Source: Paludibacteraceae bacterium
GTDB lineage: Bacteria > Bacteroidota > Bacteroidia > Bacteroidales > Paludibacteraceae
DNA: 43,720 nucleotides
Reading direction: 5' to 3'
NCBI GenBank assembly: GCA_017628395.1
Contig: JAGBZD010000011.1
Location: forward strand, 1 to 43,720
The number at the start of each line of letters is the position of its first letter. Position 1 is the stretch's first letter. Positions 7,322 through 15,716 of this stretch are shown in pieces. The translations under genes and the position numbers were made by a program. The notes below the pieces were generated by a model. The model did no database searches and had not been told where the DNA came from. It was given only the letters and a program-made list of their open reading frames with translations.

Positions 7322-10168
7322 TTAGAATGAGAAGCGGACAGTGAGTTTGACTCCGTTTCTTCCCCATGCTCCCATTTTACGGCGTGCATTCATCATAACT
7401 GGTTCGCCATTCTCATCCAAGACCGCATTACCCGCATTGTCTAATTGTGGCACTTTATAGGGCAGTTCGTAGTCGTTGTAGGTAAGACGACGAATATAGT
7501 CAATGCGTATGAATTTCAGAATGTTTTCAAGTCCAACGGTCAATTCCATATAAGGCAATTGTCCCATAGGCGAAGAGGTGCGGAAGTCTTCGTTTATATA
7601 TGGTACACCATCAACATAATTCACATCTCCCTGTGCATTATGCCCGTTGGTGAAAGTAGCATGTGGAAAATCATACAAACCCGTGTTATTCTCGGTGGCA
7701 TGATATGGATTATTCTTGTTGGTTAGACCACCATAAATGGCAGAGAAACTGATAACCTCGCGCAGTTTGAGTTTGTTGATTCCTGGAATACGGTTTAGAA
7801 TCAGTCCCTTAAGGTAGTAAGTAGCGTATAATCCAACATAATAGTCCATAAGAAATTCCATAGGCTTCATTAGGTTGAAAGCGCGTTGTGCCAAGAAAAT
7901 ACTGGTACTGCTCTGTGGTATATACAACTTGGTGAAAGGAACCTGCTGCCAGATATATCCACCTTGCAAACGCAAATCGAACATACCAAACGCAGAGAAC
8001 CAAAAACGCTTGTCTATCAATGCTTCGGTGCGGTTGTAAACATAGCCCTTGCCTCCATAACTACGGTCGTCCAAGTAACCCACATAGTGGGTGAGTTTGA
8101 AAGTAGGTGCGTCCTTATCCATAGCAAATGGACTCTCTATACCCATGCGGTCAATGAAGATACGCGTACCTGGAGAATACTTGAACTCCATCATCGCTTC
8201 GTAGTTTCGATACTGTTTGACGGATGAGAGAGAGGAAGAGAAACCATTGTCGGTTGGCGTATATAGAATACGATTGTATTGCAATGCACCAGCAGCTTCG
8301 TTGTTGCTGAAATCAAAGGCTGCTTTGATGGTGAAATTGTTTTTCCATTCTTTCATGTACTCCAATTTAGCATGGAATACATATTGGTTGAAGCCCAGCG
8401 TAGGCGTACCTGTAGGAATGGACATAAGAATATTATCCCTTCGAATCACATCGGTTATTTGTCCCGGTTCTTCTACATCGTATTGCGCACTCAATTGTAT
8501 ATGGTGGCGCAAGCCATCATAGGGTTGGCTCTTGTGCTTGTCGAAGGTGTAAATCAGTGTGGCGTTGTACTTGGGGCGCAAGTCGTTGGTACCAAAAGCA
8601 GCGTATCCACGGAAGAAGAATTGCTCGTGCAACTTCGCCGTAGAAGCACCACCAAAACGCAAACGAACCCCCTCTAACTTGTTCCAACTGACAAAGTTAT
8701 ATATAGGACCAATGTCAAACTTAGTGAGGTCTAAGTCTCTGGCAGGTGTTGTGGCAATAAACTCCGTTGTTATGGCATTGACGGCAGCAATGGCACTTGC
8801 TAACTTCGGTACGGCAGTTACCTCCTGCACCAATTCATACACAGAACTCTCATACTTGGTGAGTGGCTCGGGGCGTAAGGTGTCCCATGCCGCTGCACCA
8901 TAGTGAACAGCCATAGAGTCGTTGATCTCAGTTTCTTCTTCTGCATGCATAGTATTGGAGAATAGGTCAGAAGGCAGAGAACTCTCTAAATCCCAATGCG
9001 TATATATCTTAGTCTGTCGCGCTACCATACCGCGCTTCTTATTGAAGATATAGAACTTAGCATAGGTGGTTGTTCGGTCGGGAGCCCACAAGCCATTCTC
9101 TAACTGTACATAATTATGCTCGATGGAGTAGTTGCTTGCGAAATTAAGGTTGATATTTGGCGGTACATTGATGGCATACTTCTTGATACGGTAAGTAGAA
9201 TCGTTCACCACATATAGGTGTCCTGTAAATCCGTAACTCTCAGAATTGACAGGAACGAAAGCCAAGTCAATACACTGATAGCCGTCCACCATGATGGTAT
9301 CCATAATGTAGTACTGATAGAAACTGACAGCTACACTGGAAGATAGTGGGGAAACGAAACGGTTGTACAGCAGGTTCATGCTGTTGTGATTGATGTCTAT
9401 ATCCTTGAATAGTGCTTTGATGTTTTCGTGAAACGAACCGTAACTGATTAAGTCTTCCACACCGAAAATGCGTTCTTTTTGCAGTACTTTCTTCTCTCTG
9501 AGCGGTGTGTGTTGATAATACTCGTCGTTGAGGTTTTCACGAATACTGATAGTCACATTGGGGTACACACCCGTAGTATCGATGTACTTATCCAAAAATG
9601 CGAAACTCTTCCAAAATGGCTTATTCCAATCTATATTGATGTTATCCAATGCGAATGACATGCGTGAATAGGACTGAGCCGTATAATGGTCAAGCGATTT
9701 AACACAATGCTTGTTTTTGTTAGCAATGACATTTTTGATGAGTTCCACCGCAGGATTTCCACGACGACGGTAGTCCTTTTTCTTGTTTTTCGGAGTAACG
9801 ATAATGTCCTGCAAACCATATACATCGGGCGTAAGTAGTATCTTAACATTGCTCTTGTCTTGTCCCTTGCTCAATGTGATGGTTTCCGTTTTATATCCCA
9901 CCATCTGAAAATTAACCAATGTATATCCCAGCGTGTTGCTCACTGCAAAATTACCATCTAAATCTGTGGTAGAACCAACACCCGATGGTACCATACCTTT
10001 GTTGGTGGTCGGCTTTAGGAAATACACTTGCACGAAGGGCAATGTTTCGCCCGTTTCTGCATCTACAACAACACCGCTGATGGCAGTGTGCGATGTGTTT
10101 TGCGCAAAAGCAGACATAGCCATTGCAAGAAAAATATAGAGTATCAGTTGTTTCGTCCTTGTCTTCAT
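7322..10168 (-). CDS. DUF5686 outer-membrane protein with carboxypeptidase-regulatory-like N-terminal domain
   Basis: This 948-residue protein starts with a Sec signal peptide (MKTRTKQLILYIFLAMAMSA, then FAQ). A CarboxypepD_reg-like beta-sandwich follows at about residues 28-112 (ISGVVVDAETGETLPFVQVY...GSTTDLDGNFAV). The rest resembles the DUF5686 family: a periplasmic segment, then a predicted beta-barrel ending in the aromatic C-terminus VKLTVRFSF typical of outer-membrane proteins. The function is not known. No plug or TonB box is evident, so it is not called a TonB-dependent receptor. It is transcribed alone, divergent from the polysaccharide export cluster. Confidence 0.87.
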   Translation of the reverse strand: MKTRTKQLILYIFLAMAMSAFAQNTSHTAISGVVVDAETGETLPFVQVYFLKPTTNKGMVPSGVGSTTDLDGNFAVSNTLGYTLVNFQMVGYKTETITLSKGQDKSNVKILLTPDVYGLQDIIVTPKNKKKDYRRRGNPAVELIKNVIANKNKHCVKSLDHYTAQSYSRMSFALDNINIDWNKPFWKSFAFLDKYIDTTGVYPNVTISIRENLNDEYYQHTPLREKKVLQKERIFGVEDLISYGSFHENIKALFKDIDINHNSMNLLYNRFVSPLSSSVAVSFYQYYIMDTIMVDGYQCIDLAFVPVNSESYGFTGHLYVVNDSTYRIKKYAINVPPNINLNFASNYSIEHNYVQLENGLWAPDRTTTYAKFYIFNKKRGMVARQTKIYTHWDLESSLPSDLFSNTMHAEEETEINDSMAVHYGAAAWDTLRPEPLTKYESSVYELVQEVTAVPKLASAIAAVNAITTEFIATTPARDLDLTKFDIGPIYNFVSWNKLEGVRLRFGGASTAKLHEQFFFRGYAAFGTNDLRPKYNATLIYTFDKHKSQPYDGLRHHIQLSAQYDVEEPGQITDVIRRDNILMSIPTGTPTLGFNQYVFHAKLEYMKEWKNNFTIKAAFDFSNNEAAGALQYNRILYTPTDNGFSSSLSSVKQYRNYEAMMEFKYSPGTRIFIDRMGIESPFAMDKDAPTFKLTHYVGYLDDRSYGGKGYVYNRTEALIDKRFWFSAFGMFDLRLQGGYIWQQVPFTKLYIPQSSTSIFLAQRAFNLMKPMEFLMDYYVGLYATYYLKGLILNRIPGINKLKLREVISFSAIYGGLTNKNNPYHATENNTGLYDFPHATFTNGHNAQGDVNYVDGVPYINEDFRTSSPMGQLPYMELTVGLENILKFIRIDYIRRLTYNDYELPYKVPQLDNAGNAVLDENGEPVMMNARRKMGAWGRNGVKLTVRFSF

Positions 10169-10214
10169 TGTTTGTTGATTGGCATAAAAATCCTAATTTA
10201 CATAAATTACGCTG

Positions 10215-10246
10215 CAAAGGTACAACATTTTTTTGACATGTGCAAC
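10215..10246 (-). promoter_or_regulatory. Promoter of the DUF5686 gene
   Basis: On the minus strand: -33 GTTG (10246-10243), a 20-bp spacer containing CACATGTCAAAAAAA, and -7 TACCTTTG (10222-10215). It is nearly identical to the divergent promoter at 10337-10368. Confidence 0.8.
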
Positions 10247-10264
10247 TTTCGACACATTTTTAAC

Positions 10265-10297
10265 TATCTTCGGCTTATCTTCGGCTTATCTTCGGCT
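10265..10297. repeat. Triplicate 11-bp tandem repeat
   Basis: Three identical copies of TATCTTCGGCT lie between two divergent promoters. Same period and copy number as 214-246 and 25406-25438, but an unrelated unit sequence. Confidence 0.88.
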
Positions 10298-10336
10298 GAT
10301 TGGAGAGGTGGAGAAAGTAAAAAAAATGCCTTGAGA

Positions 10337-10368
10337 GTTGCATATGTCAAAAAAAAGTTGTACCTTTG
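10337..10368 (+). promoter_or_regulatory. Promoter of the polysaccharide export cluster
   Basis: -33 GTTG (10337-10340), spacer CATATGTCAAAAAAAAGTTG (20 bp), -7 TACCTTTG (10361-10368). The first gene starts at 10419, about 45 nt downstream of the expected transcription start. Confidence 0.82.
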
Positions 10369-10418
10369 CCGCGAAAATGCTATGCCCATATAAAATCGTA
10401 ATAAAAATCAATAAAAAT

Positions 10419-11435
10419 ATGCAAAAAAACATTACCGTACAAAACGAAAATCATTTACCACAACATTTCGCGTTGATAGGTGCTGCTGGATATATCGCAC
10501 CACGCCACATAAAAGCTATTAGTGATACAGGGAACAACCTGATGGTGGCTTATGATAAGTTCGATTCGGTGGGACGCTTGGACTCCAGTTTCCCTGATTG
10601 CTCGTTTTTTACTGAGCATGAGCAGTTTGATCGATTTTGCTCTAAACAAATGCGTACAAACAATCCTCTGTCGTGGGTGAGTATTTGTACGCCAAACTAT
10701 ACGCACGACGCTTTTATTCGATATGGCTTGCGCTTGGGCTGCAATGTGATTTGCGAAAAACCATTGGTGTTAAACCCTTATAACATTGACAACCTCGTAG
10801 AACTGGAACAAGAAACAGGTTGCAGTGCTTATACTATTCTTCAATTGCGTTTGCATGATCGTATTGCAGCATTGAAAAAGAAAATCGAAGAAGGACCAAA
10901 AGATAAAATCTACGATGTGGATTTGACCTATATCACCAGCCGTGGCAAATGGTATTATAGTTCATGGAAAGGTGATGTGCATAAAGCTGGTGGTATAGCA
11001 ACCAATATTGGTGTGCATTTCTACGATATGCTGCAATGGATTTTTGGTCCTGTAGAGCAGAATATCGTGCATGTGATGTCGTTTGACCGTGTGGCAGGAT
11101 TCCTCCAACTCAAACGAGCGCGTGTTCGCTATTTCCTCAGCATAAATGCAGCTTGCTTGCCAGATAATGCGGTACAAGGCGAAAAGAAAACCTATCGTAC
11201 ATTAGCCATTGATGGCGAGGAGTTCGAATTTAGCCAAGGATTTACCGAATTGCACACAGAGAGCTATCGCCAAATATTAGCAGGCAATGGTTTCCGTATT
11301 TCGGAAGCAAGACCCAGCATTGAGATTGTTAGCACCATACGCACATCACAGCCTATTGGCTTAGTGGGAGATTATCACCCATTGGCAAAACTGCCTTTAG
11401 CTGAACACCCATTTGGTTGGGATGAGAAGAGATGA
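10419..11435 (+). CDS. Gfo/Idh/MocA oxidoreductase, WlbA/WbpB-like UDP-sugar-acid 3-dehydrogenase
   Basis: This 338-residue NAD-dependent enzyme has a Rossmann motif (FALIGAAGYIAPRHIKA), the EKPL motif near residue 113 carrying the conserved Lys, and GGIATNIGVHFYDML near residue 190 with the conserved His/Asp. The segment SRGKWYYSSWKGD is typical of WlbA/WbpB. These enzymes oxidise C3 of UDP-GlcNAc-uronic acid on the way to 2,3-diamino-mannuronic-type sugars of surface polysaccharides. Position at the head of an export cluster supports that role. I chose the ATG at 10419 because the longer frame begins in the -33 element of the promoter. The partner aminotransferase, acetyltransferase and epimerase are not in the window. 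Confidence 0.85.
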   Translation: MQKNITVQNENHLPQHFALIGAAGYIAPRHIKAISDTGNNLMVAYDKFDSVGRLDSSFPDCSFFTEHEQFDRFCSKQMRTNNPLSWVSICTPNYTHDAFIRYGLRLGCNVICEKPLVLNPYNIDNLVELEQETGCSAYTILQLRLHDRIAALKKKIEEGPKDKIYDVDLTYITSRGKWYYSSWKGDVHKAGGIATNIGVHFYDMLQWIFGPVEQNIVHVMSFDRVAGFLQLKRARVRYFLSINAACLPDNAVQGEKKTYRTLAIDGEEFEFSQGFTELHTESYRQILAGNGFRISEARPSIEIVSTIRTSQPIGLVGDYHPLAKLPLAEHPFGWDEKR

Positions 11436-11465
11436 TGGGAATGTAAGATTTAAGAATTTAGAGTT

Positions 11466-12302
11466 ATGAGTTTGAAAAGAATATTGATTGTTCTCTTGCC
11501 CTTGCTGATGGCATCTTGCGTGACCAGTAAGCGTGTGAACCTCATGCAAGAGCCTGGCAAAAATGGCATTCCTCAATATGCAGATACACTTTCGTATGAG
11601 GATTATGAGTTGCGAATAGGCGATCGCTTGTATATCTATGTATATTCGGTGGATGAGCGCATCGACAAAATGTTCAATCCATCGGGTGGCGGTGTGTCCA
11701 GTGCACAGATGCGTCAAGGTGCGGGTGGTGCAGGTGGCTATGACCTATACACTTATTTGGTGCAAGAGGATGGTACTATAGACTTTCCTATGGTAGGACA
11801 TATTCCAGTGCGAGGCAAGACTACACGCGATGTGAAACGCCTCTTGGAAGATGAGCTGAGTAGTTTTATCAAGGGATATGGCGACTATCAAATGATGTCG
11901 GTGGAGGTGAATATCGTGCGTCGTTCATTTAGCGTGATTAGTGATCGAGGAAGCGGTACATTCAATATCCAAAAGGAGAAAGTCACAATCTTCGAAGCCT
12001 TGGCTATGGCTGGCGATATTGGCGATTTCGGCGATAGAAGCAAAGTGCGCATAGTTCGCGAAAAAGAGGGAATAACGCAAGTGAAAGAATTTGATGTGCG
12101 TTCGGAAGATATTATCAATTCGGAGTTTTATTACATAGAACCCAATGATGTGATTTATATTCAACGCATTAAAGGACAAAGCTTTGGTATCAATTCTGTG
12201 ACGACCACAATCAGTGTTGTAGCAACTACATTAGCGTTTGGTGGTTTTGTATATGGTTTGGTTGTTAGAACCATTAATGCGGTAAACGCAAATGGGAAGT
12301 AG
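11466..12302 (+). CDS. Wza-like polysaccharide export lipoprotein (OPX), first of two
   Basis: This 278-residue lipoprotein has lipobox LMASC with Cys18. It contains the polysaccharide export (Poly_export) domain (YELRIGDRLYIYVYSVDE...DGTIDFPMVGHIPVRGKT) and an SLBB-like segment (VISDRGSGTFNI...IFEALAMAGDIGDFGDR). A hydrophobic C-terminal helix follows, consistent with an outer-membrane OPX ring. It starts 30 bp after the sugar dehydrogenase and is followed 30 bp later by a paralogue. It would form the outer-membrane exit for a polysaccharide together with the kinase at 13137. Confidence 0.9.
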   Translation: MSLKRILIVLLPLLMASCVTSKRVNLMQEPGKNGIPQYADTLSYEDYELRIGDRLYIYVYSVDERIDKMFNPSGGGVSSAQMRQGAGGAGGYDLYTYLVQEDGTIDFPMVGHIPVRGKTTRDVKRLLEDELSSFIKGYGDYQMMSVEVNIVRRSFSVISDRGSGTFNIQKEKVTIFEALAMAGDIGDFGDRSKVRIVREKEGITQVKEFDVRSEDIINSEFYYIEPNDVIYIQRIKGQSFGINSVTTTISVVATTLAFGGFVYGLVVRTINAVNANGK

Positions 12303-12332
12303 TATATAGATGAAAATTAGCACTGAAAATAT

Positions 12333-13097
12333 ATGAAAGAAAGATATAACATATTGAATATAGCATTGATGATGACTTTAGCCGTATTGATGACAGGCTG
12401 CTATGGTTATCGTCAAGTGGGTATCTTGCAAGAACGCGAGGATTTACCACAATATGATTCTGTGGCATACGAGCCATATCGCTTGCAAGTGAATGACGAG
12501 GTAATCTATCGTGTCATTACCATGGATGAGACGATTGCCAAGACATTGTCTGCCAATACAAGCGTAGGTGGTCAATACGCCAACTCGTATCGCATCTATT
12601 CCGATGGAACTGTGGATATTCCTTTCCTCTCACCGATAAAATTGGAGGGGTTAACCGAGTTGGAGGCACAGGACACTTTGCGCAAAGCGATGCGTGAAAT
12701 TATACCAGATGCCGATGTGAAATTGGCGATGTACAACAAGACTTTCACCGTTTTAGGTGATGCTAACTCTGGTACATATAATATATATAAGGAGCGTCTT
12801 ACCATTTTCCAAGCATTGGCAATGACGGGTGACTTGATGAATTCAGGTGATAGACGCCATGTGCGCATCATTCGTCCTCATGGGAACGATGAGCCAGAGG
12901 TATTGGAGTTTGACATTCGTACCAATACCATTATAGATTCTAAATACTATTATGTGTATCCCAACGACTTGATTTATGTTAGTCGCGACAAAGGTAGTTT
13001 CTATAAACAACCAAGTTATAGCGGTTTCCTCGGTTTAATCACCAGTTCCGTATCCTTATTGATAACAGTACTGAACTATATACCCGGAATATGGTAA
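12333..13097 (+). CDS. Wza-like polysaccharide export lipoprotein (OPX), second paralogue
   Basis: This 254-residue lipoprotein has lipobox LMTGC with Cys23. It keeps the order of the preceding gene: Poly_export domain (YRLQVNDEVIYRVITMDE...DGTVDIPFLSPI), SLBB-like segment (VLGDANSGTYNI...IFQALAMTGDLMNSGDR) and a C-terminal hydrophobic helix. The shared ALAM-GD--DR segment and layout indicate a tandem duplication followed by divergence. Whether the two make a mixed ring or serve different steps is unknown. The next gene starts 40 bp downstream. Confidence 0.88.
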   Translation: MKERYNILNIALMMTLAVLMTGCYGYRQVGILQEREDLPQYDSVAYEPYRLQVNDEVIYRVITMDETIAKTLSANTSVGGQYANSYRIYSDGTVDIPFLSPIKLEGLTELEAQDTLRKAMREIIPDADVKLAMYNKTFTVLGDANSGTYNIYKERLTIFQALAMTGDLMNSGDRRHVRIIRPHGNDEPEVLEFDIRTNTIIDSKYYYVYPNDLIYVSRDKGSFYKQPSYSGFLGLITSSVSLLITVLNYIPGIW

Positions 13098-13136
13098 TGT
13101 AGTTCCAACTATAATGTAATAAATAAGTATAATCAT

Positions 13137-15677
13137 ATGACACAAGAAGAACAATTCCAGCACCAACAAGTGCAATCATCACAACCAGTTGCTCAAACGC
13201 CTGCGCCATTTATGGAAGAGGAGAGTTCAGGTATTGACATATTGGAGTGGGTTTTTAAGATTATTAATCACTGGTATCTCTTTGTGATTGCTGCTATCAT
13301 AGCATTTTCTTTGGCATATCTTAAAAACCGAAAAGTCATGGAAACTTACCTCACTACGGGTACGATGATTATTCAAGAGTCCAGCGGTGGAGGTGGTTAT
13401 GGCAATTCAGCTTTGATGCAAGGCTTCGGTATGGAGGCTGGTTATCGTAATGTGAATAACCAGTTAATCATTTTGGGTAGTTACGATTTGATTTCTCGTA
13501 CTGTGGATTCATTGCCTTTTATGAATGTTGAATACATTACCAAAGGGCGATTCAAAACACGCAATATCTACAGAAATACGCCTATCTTGGTAGAATATAC
13601 GCATTTGGAGCCAATGGCGTACAACTTTATGTATAAGTGTACAGTACAAGACGATGGCTCCTTGTTAATCACAGTGGAGGACAACGATGAGATGAATTTC
13701 TCCTATGAGACTCGATACGGTCAGCTACTACAAACCCCATTGTTTGAGGCTACAATCATTCCTACGGATATGATGATGAGAGCGGGACAACATGTGTATT
13801 TCCGTTTTCGTAGTCGTGACGGCTTGACCAATGAGTTTTCAAGCCGCTTGCAACTCAACTTCGTTACAGATAGAAGTACCATCTTGGGTATTCAACTTGT
13901 GGGTGTGACACCAGAGCGCGACCGTGATTTTATCAATAAACTGTCGGAGATATATCTCTTGCACAGCGTCGAACGAAAGAACATGGTTGCAGACAAGACG
14001 ATAGAATTTATCAACCAACAATTAGGCGTACTGCAATTGAGTTTGAGCCAAAGCGAAAGCGCAATGACAGATTTCCGTCAAGAGAACAAGTTTGTTGATG
14101 TATCTTCTTATGCGGGTGGACTGATGGCTAAAGTCAACCAGTACGACCAACAGAAAATGGCTTTGCGATTGAAGGAAACATACCTTAACTATTTGACCAA
14201 CTATCTGGAACAGAAGATAGAGCAGGGAACAGTGGTTGCACCAGTGTCTGTAGGCGTTAATGAACCAATGTTGATGACTTTGGTACAACAATTGAACGAC
14301 TTGCATATTCAGCGTGGCGAACTCAGCGAACGCAATGTCTATTATGCTAAATATACCAATGACATCAATAATGTGAAAACGGCTATTGCAGAATTGGTAC
14401 AATCCATGCAAGCGTCTTTGGAGATTGAAAAGCAAGACCTTGCTAATCGTTTGCGTGAGGTGGAGCGTGATATTCAAAACTTGCCTGAGAAAGAGTTGCA
14501 AATGGTTGCTATTGAGCGTAACTATCGTATTGATGACAACTACTATACTTTCTTCTTGCAAAAACGCGCTGAGGCAGAAATACAAAAAGCACGCAACACG
14601 CCAGATAGTGAAATAATGGATCGCGCGCGCACAACACGCTCAATGAATAGCAAGGAGAAACGCAAAAATATGGTGGCATATATGGCTATTGGATTGGTCA
14701 TTCCTTTGCTCATATTGATTTTGTCGGAATTGCTCAACAACAAAGTGCGTAATCCGAAAGAAGCAGAGAAACTTGGTGATTTCAAACTGATTGGTACATT
14801 GCGACGCGTGAAATCGCAAAATCCGTTGCATGCCAAGAAACACCCGCGTTCTGGATATGCGGAGATGATGCGTAGTATTCGTTTGCGCATTGAATTTATT
14901 GTTCAGCGTAAGACCAATATTGCCATTACGATTACTTCTACGCAGTCGGGTGATGGTAAGACATTCATTAGTACCAACTTAGCTGCACAATATGCAATGA
15001 CAGGACACCCAACCATATTGCTTGATATGGATATTCGCAAACCAAATGTACACGACAAGTTGGGTATGGAGGCACAAATGGGTGTGACAAACTATTTGAT
15101 TGGTGACTGCGAGTTGGAGGATATTATTCTGTCACACGAAGAGTTAGGTTTTGATGTTATTCCTGCGGGTACTATTCCGCCTAACCCAGGTGAACTTGTG
15201 CGTAGTGATAAATTGGCTGAATTGATGCAAATCTTGCGTCAGCGTTACGAATATATCATCGTGGACTCTTCGCCAGTAGGTATGGTACCAGATGCGTTGT
15301 CGCTGATTGAGAAGACAGATATTACGCTGTTTGTGATTCGTTGTATGGAAACAAGCAAGAAGTTTGCAGAACAAACACTGCAGGCATTGGCGCTCAATCA
15401 TAAAGATAAGATTAACCTCGTATTGTCTGATGTCGTGGTAGGTAGAACATTGGGCGGCTATGGTTATGGCTACGGCTATGGTTACGGTTATGGCTATGGC
15501 GGTTATGGCTACGGACATGGTTATGGCTACGGCTATGGTTACGGCTACGGAAAGCAGAAACGCTATGGCTATGGTGGTAAATATGGTAAATATGCCGACT
15601 ATTATCGCTATAAGTTTACAAAGAAGAAAGCAGAAGATTCACATTACTATATTGATGATAGTGATGATGTGGATTGA
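13137..15677 (+). CDS. Wzz/Wzc-like chain-length regulator and bacterial tyrosine kinase
   Basis: This 846-residue inner-membrane protein has an N-terminal Wzz-type domain (transmembrane helix near residues 45-62, second near 515-535) with a long periplasmic coiled coil. The cytosolic BY-kinase domain has Walker A SGDGKT near residue 606, Walker A' ILLDMDIRKP near 630 and Walker B YIIVDSSP near 705. It controls polymer length and export through cycles of tyrosine autophosphorylation of its C-terminal tyrosine cluster. Here that cluster is greatly expanded: a 33-codon Gly-Tyr run (15453-15551) with 14 tyrosines and about 23 in all before the stop. It partners with the two OPX lipoproteins just upstream. 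Confidence 0.93.
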   Translation: MTQEEQFQHQQVQSSQPVAQTPAPFMEEESSGIDILEWVFKIINHWYLFVIAAIIAFSLAYLKNRKVMETYLTTGTMIIQESSGGGGYGNSALMQGFGMEAGYRNVNNQLIILGSYDLISRTVDSLPFMNVEYITKGRFKTRNIYRNTPILVEYTHLEPMAYNFMYKCTVQDDGSLLITVEDNDEMNFSYETRYGQLLQTPLFEATIIPTDMMMRAGQHVYFRFRSRDGLTNEFSSRLQLNFVTDRSTILGIQLVGVTPERDRDFINKLSEIYLLHSVERKNMVADKTIEFINQQLGVLQLSLSQSESAMTDFRQENKFVDVSSYAGGLMAKVNQYDQQKMALRLKETYLNYLTNYLEQKIEQGTVVAPVSVGVNEPMLMTLVQQLNDLHIQRGELSERNVYYAKYTNDINNVKTAIAELVQSMQASLEIEKQDLANRLREVERDIQNLPEKELQMVAIERNYRIDDNYYTFFLQKRAEAEIQKARNTPDSEIMDRARTTRSMNSKEKRKNMVAYMAIGLVIPLLILILSELLNNKVRNPKEAEKLGDFKLIGTLRRVKSQNPLHAKKHPRSGYAEMMRSIRLRIEFIVQRKTNIAITITSTQSGDGKTFISTNLAAQYAMTGHPTILLDMDIRKPNVHDKLGMEAQMGVTNYLIGDCELEDIILSHEELGFDVIPAGTIPPNPGELVRSDKLAELMQILRQRYEYIIVDSSPVGMVPDALSLIEKTDITLFVIRCMETSKKFAEQTLQALALNHKDKINLVLSDVVVGRTLGGYGYGYGYGYGYGYGGYGYGHGYGYGYGYGYGKQKRYGYGGKYGKYADYYRYKFTKKKAEDSHYYIDDSDDVD
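15453..15551 (+). repeat. Gly-Tyr codon repeat in the tyrosine-kinase tail
   Basis: Alternating GGN-TAY codons (GGTTATGGCTACGG type), 33 codons long, broken once by a GG step and once by His. Synonymous GGC/GGT and TAT/TAC alternation makes a 6-bp and partly 12-bp repeat that could slip in whole-codon steps. Confidence 0.9.
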
Positions 15678-15716
15678 TAAATAAAATGTATAATGAAATA
15701 AATAGAAAACAGAAAG

